Assembly: GCA_027492035.1 (NCBI GenBank)
Contig: JAOZFT010000035.1
Span: 85,923 to 149,922, forward strand
Direction: 5' to 3'
DNA from: Thermoproteota archaeon
Lineage (GTDB): Archaea > Korarchaeota > JAOZGF01 > JAOZFZ01
Length of the DNA: 64,000 nt
Below, one piece after another: positions 36,916 through 45,661 of the stretch. Position numbers and translations under genes: made by a program. The notes under the pieces are model-generated. The model worked only from the letters and a program-made list of their open reading frames with translations, was not told where the DNA came from and did not search any database. Within the stretch, counting starts at the first letter, position 1; the number at the start of each line of letters is the position of its first letter.

Positions 36916-37137
36916 TTAGGTAGTTTCTTTCAGTATACTCACCCAAAGTTTCAATGTTTCCTTAGCTTCTTCAATGTCTAGTTTCTGAATAGCAAAACCT
37001 ACATGAATCAAAACATAATCCCCAACTTTCACGTCATCTAGCATAGAAATAATAGCCTCTCTCCTTACTCCACCAAAATCAACCACCGCCCTTTCTCCCT
37101 TAATTTCCAAAACCTTCCCTGGAACCGCTAAACACAT
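36916..37137 (-). CDS. hypC: [NiFe]-hydrogenase maturation chaperone HypC
   Basis: A 73-residue HypC with the essential N-terminal Cys (MCLAVPGKVLEI), VDFGGVRREA and VGDYVLIHVGFAIQKLD. It binds the Fe(CN)2CO unit with HypD and delivers it to the large subunit. The ATG is preceded by AAGGAGGCG. It is the first gene of the hypC-hypF pair, divergent from hypB-hypA. Confidence 0.95.
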   Translation of the reverse strand: MCLAVPGKVLEIKGERAVVDFGGVRREAIISMLDDVKVGDYVLIHVGFAIQKLDIEEAKETLKLWVSILKETT

Positions 37138-37339
37138 CTTTTACGCCTCCTTAACAAACCCAGAGCCATAAATTGGGCCTTAAGTAAATACCTTAAAACA
37201 ATATTTATAAATCGTTACCACCCCCAAAAAGTTCATAAGGAACCGAAAAATATAAGGTAAACCTAAAGAAAACTTTTTCCAAAGTAAGTAGCTAACTAGT
37301 TAATAAAAAATCAACCAGTCAAAAACCTTTTTAAGCAAC

Positions 37340-37353
37340 ATGTTTATAAACAT
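37340..37353. promoter_or_regulatory. Palindromic TATA region upstream of hypBA
   Basis: ATGTTTATAAACAT is a perfect 14-base palindrome holding a TTTATAAA box, about 80 bases before the hypB start. A second box (ATTTATAAAT, about 37201-37210) faces the divergent hypC gene. A regulator could read the palindrome, or it may just be a symmetric TATA box. Confidence 0.4.
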
Positions 37354-37419
37354 AAATCAGCAGCAAATGGGAATCTACCACCAGTTTCTCAGCAGTTACT
37401 TTTTTTAGGTGTGGCCTCT

Positions 37420-38097
37420 TTGCAAAAAAATAAAATATTGAAGGTTGATGAGGGAGAAATACTTGACATTGAAATTGAAGAAGATTTACTGAAAGCTAAC
37501 AAAGAACTTGCATCTGTTAACAGAAAAACCTTTGACTTAAATAACATTAAATCAGTAAACGTTATGGGGGCAATAGGCTCAGGGAAAACAAGCATCATCC
37601 AATGGCTCATAAAAGAACTGAAAAACAAGTATAAAATAGCAGTAATAGCAGGTGACGTAACAACAGGTATAGATGCTGAAAGAATTAAAGAAGCAGGAGC
37701 GGAATCTATACAAATCAACACAGGAAGAGGTTGCCACCTAGACGCCTTAATGATTAGGAAAGCAATCAAAAAATTAAACCTCAAAGAAATAAACCTCCTC
37801 TTTATAGAAAACGTTGGAAACCTAATCTGCCCCGCCGACTTCCCACTAGGAACCCACCTAAACATGGTGGTTGTAAGCGTCACAGAAGGGCCTTATATGA
37901 TCATCAAACACCCCTTCATAATCAAGGAAGCCGATATAGTTGTAATAAATAAAATAGACTTAGCTGACCAAATGGAAGTAAATGTGAACAAACTAGTTAA
38001 GGATGTGGGAAGAATTAACTCTTCAGCTAAAGTAGTTACAACTTCTGTAAAGGAAGGAATTGGTTTAAATGGTTTAATTGAAGCTTTAAAACTCTAA
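37420..38097 (+). CDS. hypB: Hydrogenase nickel-incorporation GTPase HypB
   Basis: A SIMIBI-class GTPase of about 226 residues that drives Ni insertion with HypA. It shows the P-loop VNVMGAIGSGKTS, AGDVTTGIDAERI, the metal-binding GRGCHLDA, LFIENVGNLICPADF and INKIDLAD. There is no N-terminal His-rich storage tail. TTG 37420 has AGGTG eight bases upstream; a GTG at 37411 overlaps the site. Fourteen bases separate it from hypA. Confidence 0.93.
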   Translation: MQKNKILKVDEGEILDIEIEEDLLKANKELASVNRKTFDLNNIKSVNVMGAIGSGKTSIIQWLIKELKNKYKIAVIAGDVTTGIDAERIKEAGAESIQINTGRGCHLDALMIRKAIKKLNLKEINLLFIENVGNLICPADFPLGTHLNMVVVSVTEGPYMIIKHPFIIKEADIVVINKIDLADQMEVNVNKLVKDVGRINSSAKVVTTSVKEGIGLNGLIEALKL

Positions 38098-38110
38098 AAA
38101 AGCGATTAAA

Positions 38111-38500
38111 TTGCATGAGTTCTCAATAGCCAATGCAATACTGCAAAAGATTCTAAACGTAGCTGAAAAAAGCGCTGCAGAAGAAATAAAGGAAGCAAAC
38201 ATTTCAATAGGGGAACTAACCTTTCTTAACAAAGAACAGCTAATTTTCGCCTTAAAAGTCCTGTCTAAAGAAACAAAGGCTGAGAAATGTAAATTCAACA
38301 TATGTGTCATAAAAACAAAAATTAAATGCCTTAACTGCGGCTACAAAGGAAAAGCTGTTTATGAGGGACCCGAATACCACATTCTAAACTTTAAGATACC
38401 ACTTAACTGCCCAAAATGCAAAAGTAAAAAAATAAAGATAGTGGAAGGGAAAGAAGTACTTCTTAAAAACCTGAAAATAAAAATTAAGATTCCTAAATAA
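38111..38500 (+). CDS. hypA: Hydrogenase nickel chaperone HypA
   Basis: A 129-residue protein with the Ni-binding N terminus MHEFSIA (TTG start, His2) and two CxxC zinc knuckles, CLNC (about residue 74) and CPKC (about 100). It partners HypB in nickel delivery. It is the last gene of the hypBA pair and lies 280 bases before the structural genes. Confidence 0.93.
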   Translation: MHEFSIANAILQKILNVAEKSAAEEIKEANISIGELTFLNKEQLIFALKVLSKETKAEKCKFNICVIKTKIKCLNCGYKGKAVYEGPEYHILNFKIPLNCPKCKSKKIKIVEGKEVLLKNLKIKIKIPK

Positions 38501-38685
38501 TTCTGGGAAGTGTTTTCGCAAAAGGTTTTACTTTCCTATTGTTTCCAACCTAAATAAACTTCCTAATTCTCCTCTTAGAACATAGCGCAGATGTTGAAGC
38601 CTCTTTATACACAGTTAAATACAGATGCACTTTAAAGGTTTTATTTTTGAATTTTTTTTAGAAAAAAAGTTTCTAAATGGTAATG

Positions 38686-38702
38686 AATGAATAATATTCA
38701 TT
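38686..38702. promoter_or_regulatory. Palindromic candidate operator upstream of the hydrogenase genes
   Basis: AATGAATAATATTCATT has seven-base perfect arms (AATGAAT/ATTCATT) around AAT. It lies 77 bases upstream of the small-subunit start, next to T/A-rich promoter-like sequence. A dimeric regulator could bind here. In such an A/T-rich region chance palindromes are common, so this is tentative. Confidence 0.4.
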
Positions 38703-38778
38703 TTTTTATTGTAACATTAAACTTAAAAAAGGGAAGTAAGTTTCTTTTAGCTAAAAACAGAAGGAAGTGAAGCTGGGA

Positions 38779-39750
38779 ATGAGCGAAATAAAAATCGAGA
38801 AAATTAATGCTATTTGGTTGCAGGGACAGGGGTGTACCGGCTGTACAGTTTCTTTAACTGGTGCTACACATCCAAGTCTACCTGATCTATTGACAGGGTT
38901 TCTTCCGCAGGCAGCAGGTGTCGCTTTAGTTTTTCACCCAACCATTATGCTTCCCCATGGTGAAGAAGCCATAAATGTGTTAGAATCCGGATTAAAGGGG
39001 AAATTAGACCCTTTCGTCTTAATACTTGAGGGAGCAATACCGAATGAAGAATTAGCTGAGAAAACAGGTGGTTACTGGTGTATGGTGGGAGAAAATGGTG
39101 AAGGGAAACCTTTAACTCTCAATTACTGGGTGGACAAACTGTCTGAAAGGGCAGCTGCGGTTGTGGCAGTGGGTACCTGTGCCTGCTATGGAGGAATCCC
39201 TCATGGAAAACCTAACCCAACAGGTTCAAAGGGTCTTTTAAGTTACTTAGGCAGAAACTGGCGAAGCAAATTGAACCTTCCAGTGATCTGTATCCCCGGG
39301 TGTCCAGCTCAAGGAGAACATGTAGCTGAGGTGTTAGCTCATCTTGTCCTTACAGCTAGAGGATTTCTTCCAATTCCTGAACTTGATGAATTCCACAGGC
39401 CCAAATTCATATTTAAGGCAACTGCTCATGAAAACTGTCCTAGGGCTGGGTTCTTTGCTGAAGGAAAGTATTCTGAGGAATTTGGCGAACCTTATTGCAT
39501 GGGACTACTAGGATGTAAAGGACCCATAGTTCACTGTGACGTGCCTAAGAGAGGTTTCGTTGAAGGTGTGGGTGGATGTACAACTGTGGGATCCATATGT
39601 ATTGGATGTACTGAGCCTGAATTTCCAGATGAACCATTGTCCCCGTTCTTTAAAAAAGCTCCTCCTGGAGTTTTTGTCTCTGAAACATTTGGAGATATCA
39701 AGGGTAAACTTTATGCTTTACTTCACAGATTAAAGTCGAGGAAGATATAA
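38779..39750 (+). CDS. [NiFe]-hydrogenase small subunit (group 1 type, no Tat signal)
   Basis: About 323 residues carrying the electron-transfer clusters. The proximal-cluster ligands are in WLQGQGCTGCTVSLTGA, VGTCACYGG and PGCPAQGEH. The medial and distal cluster region has AHENCPRAGFF, CMGLLGCKGP, HCDVPKRGF, GGCTTVGSICIGCTEP. There is no twin-arginine signal peptide, so the enzyme should be cytosolic. The sequence recalls the group 1h-like clade but with Cys, not Asp, in the first ligand motif; that comparison is from memory. The start ATG 38779 has AAGGAAGTG about nine bases upstream; GTG 38767 is an alternative. Confidence 0.9.
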   Translation: MSEIKIEKINAIWLQGQGCTGCTVSLTGATHPSLPDLLTGFLPQAAGVALVFHPTIMLPHGEEAINVLESGLKGKLDPFVLILEGAIPNEELAEKTGGYWCMVGENGEGKPLTLNYWVDKLSERAAAVVAVGTCACYGGIPHGKPNPTGSKGLLSYLGRNWRSKLNLPVICIPGCPAQGEHVAEVLAHLVLTARGFLPIPELDEFHRPKFIFKATAHENCPRAGFFAEGKYSEEFGEPYCMGLLGCKGPIVHCDVPKRGFVEGVGGCTTVGSICIGCTEPEFPDEPLSPFFKKAPPGVFVSETFGDIKGKLYALLHRLKSRKI

Positions 39751-39765
39751 AAGGAGGATATAGAA

Positions 39766-41514
39766 ATGGTTGAGGAAAAAATGAAAAATGAAGTACTTAT
39801 CGAGCCCCTTACAAGGATAGAGGGACACTTAGCTATACATGCTGTTCCTGATCTAGAAACGAAAAAATACAAAAATGCTCACAGTTACGCGGTAATGTTT
39901 AGGGGGTTCGAGATAATTTTGAAGAATAGAGAACCTGCCGACGCTATATGGATAACTCAAAGGATTTGTGGGGTTTGCCCTGTCCCGCACGCTGTAGCAT
40001 CTGTAGAAACTGTAGATATGACGTACAAAGCCCCCCCAACTCCTTTCAGCATCGCTGTGAGGAACTTTGTCCATTTGTCTGAACAGCTTTATGACTCGCC
40101 ATTGGGATGCGGAATACTTGAGGGCCCGGATTACTCCGAACCAGTAGTTAAAAGGTTTAATCCTGAATGGTGGAGTTCTGCACAAGAAACAAAAGCTGAA
40201 CATTCAGATTTACATGGATACTCCACAATTGCAGACATAATGACTGCTCTAACTCCATTATCAGGCTCTTTATGGCTAAAATGTTTACAGATATCAAAAC
40301 TAGGTAGGAAAATGGCTTCCCTTTTCGGGGCTAAGCATCCTCATGTAGGCACTTTTGTTCCTGGCGGTGTAGGGAAAACTATCACAGCTACAGACCTAGA
40401 AATGTTTGCAGGTATGCTTTCCCAACACATAGCCTTTTCTAAAGAATTTGTTCCAGCCTTTGACGACCTACTAAATTTCCTAATAGGTATTGGTTACGAA
40501 GAAGCAGGTGCGAGGGCAGCTAACTTAATAAGCTACGGAAGCTATGAAGACCCTCATTCTTACAACGCCAAATATGAAGACATGTCTAAATGGGGAGAAA
40601 AGAGGAAAGTGACACCTGGTGTAGTAGTAAACAGAAACTTAATAACTACAGACTTGGTTGAAATAAACGTAGGCATAAGAGAATTCATCACTCATTCTTA
40701 CTACAATGAATGGGATGGAAGAGAAGTAGAGAGAGATCCCTTAGGCAATGAAATAGCTGCAGAGCATCCTTGGAACAAAGAAACAATACCTAGGCCAGAG
40801 CCCTCTAAACAATGGAACGGGAAGTACTCTTGGGGTACAGCCCCCAGGTGGCATGATTGGAAAAAACATATTGATGGAGGAATATATACTTTGGAAGCAG
40901 GGCCTATAGCAAGGATGTGGACAACTGCCCAAGCTAGGAAAGTTCCTGAATCTACAGGGAACAGTTTAAAATTTACTCTCCCCAAAGTCACTGTTGTAAC
41001 TGGTAAAGTTGCTGAAGAAATGACTTTCGAATGGAAAATTCCTGAGAAGGTGAATGCCATAGAAAGAATAAGAGCTAGAGCATATTATCATGCCTACAGT
41101 GCATACGTGGCTTACAACATGTTAATTGAAGCTTTGGAAATGGTTAAAAAGGGAGAAATTGAGATGTGGAATAAGTACAGGAGACCAAGGGAAGGAATAG
41201 GTGTAGGAATGATAGAAGCCATGAGAGGAGGTGTAGCCCACTGGTGCATAATGAAAAACGGAAGAATTCACAGGTATCAAATCATAACTCCAACAGCTTG
41301 GAATGAATCTCCTAGGGGACCAAACAATGAGCCTGGACCTTATGAAGAAGCAATTATAGGTACTCCAATAACAGAAGCTATAAGTTCAAGCCTTAACGGC
41401 ATAGATGCGGCAAGAGTTGTAAGAAGCTTCGATCCATGTCTAGCCTGCACAGTCCATGTTTACAATGGGAAAAAGAAAACAGTAAATGAAATTTCTCCAT
41501 ACTTCAACCTCTAA
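39766..41514 (+). CDS. [NiFe]-hydrogenase large subunit
   Basis: A 582-residue catalytic subunit. The two Ni-Fe ligand motifs are RICGVCPVPHAVASVE (about residue 66) and DPCLACTVH near the C terminus. After that His there is an 18-residue tail (VYNGKKKTVNEISPYFNL) which the maturation protease should remove once nickel is in place. 'PLTRIEGHLAIH' opens the protein. AGGAGG lies eight bases before the ATG and 15 bases separate it from the small subunit gene. No diaphorase, cytochrome b or ferredoxin subunit is adjacent, so the electron partner is unknown. Confidence 0.95.
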   Translation: MVEEKMKNEVLIEPLTRIEGHLAIHAVPDLETKKYKNAHSYAVMFRGFEIILKNREPADAIWITQRICGVCPVPHAVASVETVDMTYKAPPTPFSIAVRNFVHLSEQLYDSPLGCGILEGPDYSEPVVKRFNPEWWSSAQETKAEHSDLHGYSTIADIMTALTPLSGSLWLKCLQISKLGRKMASLFGAKHPHVGTFVPGGVGKTITATDLEMFAGMLSQHIAFSKEFVPAFDDLLNFLIGIGYEEAGARAANLISYGSYEDPHSYNAKYEDMSKWGEKRKVTPGVVVNRNLITTDLVEINVGIREFITHSYYNEWDGREVERDPLGNEIAAEHPWNKETIPRPEPSKQWNGKYSWGTAPRWHDWKKHIDGGIYTLEAGPIARMWTTAQARKVPESTGNSLKFTLPKVTVVTGKVAEEMTFEWKIPEKVNAIERIRARAYYHAYSAYVAYNMLIEALEMVKKGEIEMWNKYRRPREGIGVGMIEAMRGGVAHWCIMKNGRIHRYQIITPTAWNESPRGPNNEPGPYEEAIIGTPITEAISSSLNGIDAARVVRSFDPCLACTVHVYNGKKKTVNEISPYFNL

Positions 41515-41984
41515 AACTCCCTTCTTACTTTTTCCGATATAATCCCTACAACTTTATTAACTGCTTCTCTAACTTTTGAGGAAAGCCCTACCCCAAACGA
41601 TAAGTCACCAGGTTGGCATCCTATCAAAAAAACTTTTTTAGGAGATTTCTCTAACGCTTTACTAAGCCTTAAAATTTCTTTCGGCCTAAGTTCATGGAAG
41701 CTCACAGTGATCATTTCAAAAAGGTCAGACTGACTAGCTTTCTCAGGTTTTACTTCTGAAATAAATATTTCACCTGGGGTTCCACCAAAATCCACAGCGT
41801 CAACAATTACTACTTCATCGAAATCCCCTATGTCATACAAAAGATCTAAACTGCTTGTTCCATATTCCCTAATTACTACATGTTTCGGAAACTCAATTTT
41901 AGATAATTGGTTCACTACTTCGCATCCGAAACCGTCATCTCTCCTTAGTTTATCTCCTACTCCAGCTATTAATACTCTCTCCAT
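41511..41984 (-). CDS. Hydrogenase maturation protease (HycI/HyaD family)
   Basis: About 157 residues. This nickel-sensing endopeptidase clips the large-subunit tail. LIAGVGDKLRRDDGFGCEVV, IVDAVDFGGTPGEI and VSFHELRPKE hold the three expected metal-contact positions (Asp/Glu, Asp, His). I start it at ATG 41984, with GAGGAAAAATC just upstream; the open frame extends 47 residues further but that part is basic and unlike the family. Its stop overlaps the large-subunit stop on the other strand (convergent). Confidence 0.88.
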   Translation of the reverse strand: MERVLIAGVGDKLRRDDGFGCEVVNQLSKIEFPKHVVIREYGTSSLDLLYDIGDFDEVVIVDAVDFGGTPGEIFISEVKPEKASQSDLFEMITVSFHELRPKEILRLSKALEKSPKKVFLIGCQPGDLSFGVGLSSKVREAVNKVVGIISEKVRREF

Positions 41985-42172
41985 GATTTTTCCTCGCTCC
42001 AAATTTCTCTTCAAAATAAGCTTTGAGTATAGAAAAAGGAAAATCAAAGAATTCAAAAACTTTCTTAAAACCTTTTTGTTGGCAAATTTTATGCTTAAAG
42101 TTTTTCTGTGCCTTACAATCTTCAACTTGATAAAACCTTTTTTAAAGAGAAACGTAAGAAAAGCCTTGATTC

Positions 42173-42913
42173 CTATTTAAACTTTTTTCTAAGTAATTCT
42201 TTAATCAAAGGTATTTCCTCGATCTCCCTTTTCTTCAGTTGCTGCCAGTAAATTCCCTTAGGTTTCAAATGTTTATTTCTGGTATTAATTATTTTTGAAG
42301 GTGTAACTAATATATCCAAAGGAGTGTCGTGAGGCTTCATCGGAACAAAAGGCACTATCTGGATTTCATGTACAGTGGTTGCTACAGGTGTTGACTCTCT
42401 AATTGAGCCGTATTCTCTCAATAACCCATATTCTAAATCTGAGTAGCCGTGGCCTTTACCTAACCTGCCTCCACTAAGGTCTACCGCCACACAACCTGTT
42501 ACCACTAAATCAACTTCAATTGTTGAGGGATGAACAGGTTTACCGTACTTAAAGGCTCCCTTAATAGTTGATGCCTCTTTAAACCTTTTCTTCGGTATTT
42601 GGTTTGGATCCAGTAAAAGGAAACCCCTTCTTAACCTAGGAGTAGCCATTACAAGTTTCTTTCTATCTATTAAAACGTTCATCCTCACAGGTTTCTGAGG
42701 TGAATCAGGGTTACAAAAAACAGTTTCAGCATCAAGGTATTCCCTTGCTTTCCTCAATTTAAAACTTGCTTCATTACTCCCCTTAAAGTTAGGTATTCTA
42801 CCTTGGACAGGTTTCGGAAACAAAGCAATGTTTCTTTCCTCCATAATCCTCCAAATTTTTTCTCTTATTTCTTCTTTAGTGAAGCTTCCACCTATTTCTT
42901 CTTTGAAATACAA
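42173..42913 (-). CDS. 5-formyltetrahydrofolate cyclo-ligase family protein
   Basis: About 247 residues of the COG0212 family, which closes 5-formyl-THF to methenyl-THF in bacteria; archaeal members may act on other pterins. It shows IPNFKGSNEASFKLRKA, RRGFLLLDPNQIP, VVTGCVAVDLSGGRLGKGHG and GYSDLEYGLLREYG (the GxGxGYxDxE nucleotide motif) and VATTVHEIQIVP. I place the start at TTG 42913, seven bases after AGGTG; the frame is open to 42985. Confidence 0.8.
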   Translation of the reverse strand: MYFKEEIGGSFTKEEIREKIWRIMEERNIALFPKPVQGRIPNFKGSNEASFKLRKAREYLDAETVFCNPDSPQKPVRMNVLIDRKKLVMATPRLRRGFLLLDPNQIPKKRFKEASTIKGAFKYGKPVHPSTIEVDLVVTGCVAVDLSGGRLGKGHGYSDLEYGLLREYGSIRESTPVATTVHEIQIVPFVPMKPHDTPLDILVTPSKIINTRNKHLKPKGIYWQQLKKREIEEIPLIKELLRKKFK

Positions 42914-43141
42914 AGGGGAGCACCTGAAAAATTTTCCCTTCAAATTTTTCTGTTTAAAAAGCTTTATTCCATAATATTTCAACATCTAAACTAAATCTAT
43001 TCCTCCCCAACATTTTTTATCTAATCTTCGATACATCTGTAATTTAATATGTCCTTAATTGCCTTTATCCTTTAAACATTCTCAGAACTTATATTTTAAA
43101 ACAAAATAAGATGGTTATGATAAAAAACATGTGTCAATAGG

Positions 43142-43546
43142 CTAAGGTGGTAGCATCACTGTTGTTTCTGTTTTCTTTAGCCCTCGCATCTTCAAATCTT
43201 TATACAATTTAACTAGTTTCTCCAGATCCTTAGTTGAGTAAAGTATTTTTCCCTCCTCCAGTGCATCTACTATCAATGGGTTTCCCTTCTTCAACATTTC
43301 CAAAGCCTCACATAACCTATATGGATGGGGCTCGATATTTATTGGTACATTACCTATTATCTCCAGTACCTTCTTTATTCTATCCAAGTATTTCTCTTTG
43401 AAATCAGATATTATCAATAGGTCGTAGTCGCTCCATGGAATCCAGTCTCCTCTTGCCCTTGAACCAAAAAGTATTACAGCCTTTACACGGAACATCTCAA
43501 CTAAATATTTTACAACGTTTCTTAGCCAGTCATTTTCATTATTCAT
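43142..43546 (-). CDS. MNT-type nucleotidyltransferase (antitoxin of a HEPN-MNT pair)
   Basis: About 134 residues with the minimal nucleotidyltransferase signature GSRARGDWIPWSDYDLL (about residue 36). In HEPN-MNT modules such proteins neutralise the HEPN RNase by polyadenylylation or binding. I start it at ATG 43546 after AGGTG; it overlaps the end of the HEPN gene by eight bases. Family role is established knowledge; activity here is inferred. Confidence 0.82.
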   Translation of the reverse strand: MNNENDWLRNVVKYLVEMFRVKAVILFGSRARGDWIPWSDYDLLIISDFKEKYLDRIKKVLEIIGNVPINIEPHPYRLCEALEMLKKGNPLIVDALEEGKILYSTKDLEKLVKLYKDLKMRGLKKTETTVMLPP

Positions 43547-43928
43547 AGGACACCTTTCCCCTAACATAATCTATTATCTTCTTCGCTGCTTCTAATGCAT
43601 TCATAGATGTCTTCTCGTCATAGGCTTGGTGTGGAGTTCCTGAAGGATGAACATTTGGATATCTTGACGGTATATAGTGTCTATCTAGTTCTCTAGCATA
43701 ACTTAATAACTCCTGATTTACATCTAAGGCTCTTCCCCTAAAATATCTCTCGAACAGTACTCTAACACTGTGACCCCATGGCGCCTCATTGACATGGTAT
43801 AATAATGCCTTAACAGCCTTCTCAGCTGATTGATGAGCATAGAATGCAGCAGCATTATATCTCTTCTCACGATGAAGAATCATAGCTGTTTCATAATCCC
43901 ATAAAGCTTCATCCAGCCATCTAATCAC
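43539..43928 (-). CDS. HEPN-domain protein (toxin of a HEPN-MNT pair)
   Basis: A 129-residue helical HEPN protein: LDEALWDYETAMILHREKRY, AAAFYAHQSAEKAVKALLY, HSVRVLFER, and the RNase-type motif Arg...His in ARELDRHYIPSRYPN. The start is GTG with GAGAGATGAA upstream and a TATA-like run (TTTATAAAATTTATA) further up. It is the first gene of the pair. HEPN-MNT modules are widespread archaeal toxin-antitoxin systems. Confidence 0.82.
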   Translation of the reverse strand: MIRWLDEALWDYETAMILHREKRYNAAAFYAHQSAEKAVKALLYHVNEAPWGHSVRVLFERYFRGRALDVNQELLSYARELDRHYIPSRYPNVHPSGTPHQAYDEKTSMNALEAAKKIIDYVRGKVSYE

Positions 43929-44510
43929 TTCATCTCTCAGAGACTACACCTCTAATATATAAATTTTATAAACCATCAACTATGTAGCTTCCCATCTATA
44001 AAACTTAGATGAGAGATAAAGAAAAACATTTCTGTTAGAATAAATCAGATAAAATGCTTGTTAAGCCTCAGCTAATCTCTAATACTATTTAGTTATCCAT
44101 TACTGTAATTACTAAACTCTCTATTTCCGGATGTAGAAATTCTAGTTCTTAATAGCTACTGACAGCAGGCAGGCATGCTAGTAATCTAAAAATACCGATG
44201 TAATATTATCTATTAGTGCCATCAAGGTTTAAACCCTACCTTTATAAAAGCACTAAAGAAGTATGGAAAGCAGTGCATGGTTGTTGTGGATGTCAATGCG
44301 GCTCCTCCCCCTAAGTGCTGAAGGACTTAAAACTGCTGGCAGCGATGTTGAGATACTGCCTGTGGTCGAGAAAATCGGAGTCCAGTAGTACAAAGCCTGA
44401 GAACAGATTATTTCAATAATTATACTTTTAATACGCGCTCTTGATTCTATGCTCCCTGGTTCACAATTATGCTATCTAACAAGTTGCTGGAAGCTTTTAC
44501 TAAATTACTC
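43929..44510. other. Gene-poor region with one possible transposase tail
   Basis: About 580 bases with no intact gene. The left part holds the HEPN promoter. The only coding-like stretch is the TnpB-like tail listed separately. I see no RNA gene. Confidence 0.45.
44262..44388 (+). pseudogene. Possible remnant of a TnpB C terminus
   Basis: KKYGKQCMVVVDVNAA in one frame, followed after a frameshift by LSAEGLKTAGSDVEILPVVEK and a TAG. 'VDVNAA...GLK' resembles the last helix and tail of IS605-type TnpB proteins. It is short and the match is from memory, so this is weak. Confidence 0.3.
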
Positions 44511-45398
44511 TCACTCCTTCACAACTTTGTTCCTTATTTTCCCTATTTTCTCAATTTCAATTTCTACTACATCTCCCTCCCTTAAAAATTTAGGTTTAGG
44601 TTTAAAAGCGAAACCCACACCTGCAGGTGTCCCTGTAGCAATTACATCCCCTGGTTTAAGCGTCATTCCTTGACTTAATACAGAAATTATTTTCTGAATT
44701 TTCAAAGCCATTTTGTTTGTATTAGAATTTTGTCTAACTTCTCCATTCACTTTAGTTATTATTTTTAGGTTGTGCGGGTTCCTTATTTCATCTTTTGTAA
44801 CAATCCAAGGTCCCATGGGAGAGAAGGTGTCGTAACTTTTTCCCCTAGTCCATTGCCTGTCTTTGAATTGAATATCCCTTGCTGATACATCGTTGCAAAT
44901 GGTGTAACCGAGTACATGGTTCATTGCTTCACTTTCTTCTATGTACTTACCTTCTAAACCTATCACTACCGCTAATTCTCCTTCATAATCTAATTTTTTA
45001 GTTATTTTAGGCCAAATAATTTCATCAAAAGGACCTGTCAATGAAGTTTGTGGTTTAAAAAAGATGACTGGTTCATCTGGAGGAGTTAAACCTTGTTCTT
45101 GAGCATGATCCACGTAGTTAAGCCCTAAAAAAATAAGTTTGGGAGGACTTAAAATTGGAGGTAAAATATGGACGTTACTTACTTCTTCTGAAAATTTTAA
45201 GCATTCCCTGTAAAGGGATTTGTCTGTGAAAACCTTCTTAAAAGTTTCTAAAAAACCATGTTTCATAACCTCTTCTACTCTGTGGGGCAGTTCCAACCCT
45301 GTTACTTCCGAAAGTTTCTGGAATGAAATGAAGTTTTTCCGGTTCAACATTAAACCTGCAAACCTAGAACTATTTTTCTCGTAACTAATAAACTTCAA
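44511..45398 (-). CDS. Fumarylacetoacetate hydrolase family protein
   Basis: About 295 residues. The C-terminal FAH fold shows IFLGLNYVDHAQEQG, EPVIFFKPQTSLTGP, DYEGELAVVIG (metal-binding Glu), GYTICNDVSARDIQ, GKSYDTFSPMGPWIV and PGDVIATGTPAGVGF. The family covers hydrolases, decarboxylases and isomerases of 2-oxo acids, for example 2-hydroxyhepta-2,4-diene-1,7-dioate isomerase. TTG 45398 has GGTGG seven bases before it; an earlier TTG at 45431 would add 11 basic residues. Confidence 0.87.
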   Translation of the reverse strand: MKFISYEKNSSRFAGLMLNRKNFISFQKLSEVTGLELPHRVEEVMKHGFLETFKKVFTDKSLYRECLKFSEEVSNVHILPPILSPPKLIFLGLNYVDHAQEQGLTPPDEPVIFFKPQTSLTGPFDEIIWPKITKKLDYEGELAVVIGLEGKYIEESEAMNHVLGYTICNDVSARDIQFKDRQWTRGKSYDTFSPMGPWIVTKDEIRNPHNLKIITKVNGEVRQNSNTNKMALKIQKIISVLSQGMTLKPGDVIATGTPAGVGFAFKPKPKFLREGDVVEIEIEKIGKIRNKVVKE

Positions 45399-45661
45399 AC
45401 TTTTTCCACCATTTTTCACTTTTCCTTTCAAGAAACTGTTTTGTGAAACAGAATAATTTTCTCCCGGAAAATAAAAACCTTTCCTTGAAGAATTAAAGAA
45501 ATAAAGTGAATCAGTTAAATTTTTTAAAAAGAGGTTATCTTTTTGAAAAGAGGGCCTCTTTAAAAAATCCTACTGGAACAGTTGCGCTGAAACTTTCTTT
45601 TTTATGTCAAGAAAGTGTAACCTTACAATGTAAAAAGGGTGGGGGAACGGAAAGGTAAGAA

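Noticed and set aside
41985-42125. N-terminal extension of the hydrogenase maturation protease
   Set aside because: The 47 extra residues are basic and unlike the family, and a good SD (GAGG) stands directly before the internal ATG at 41984.
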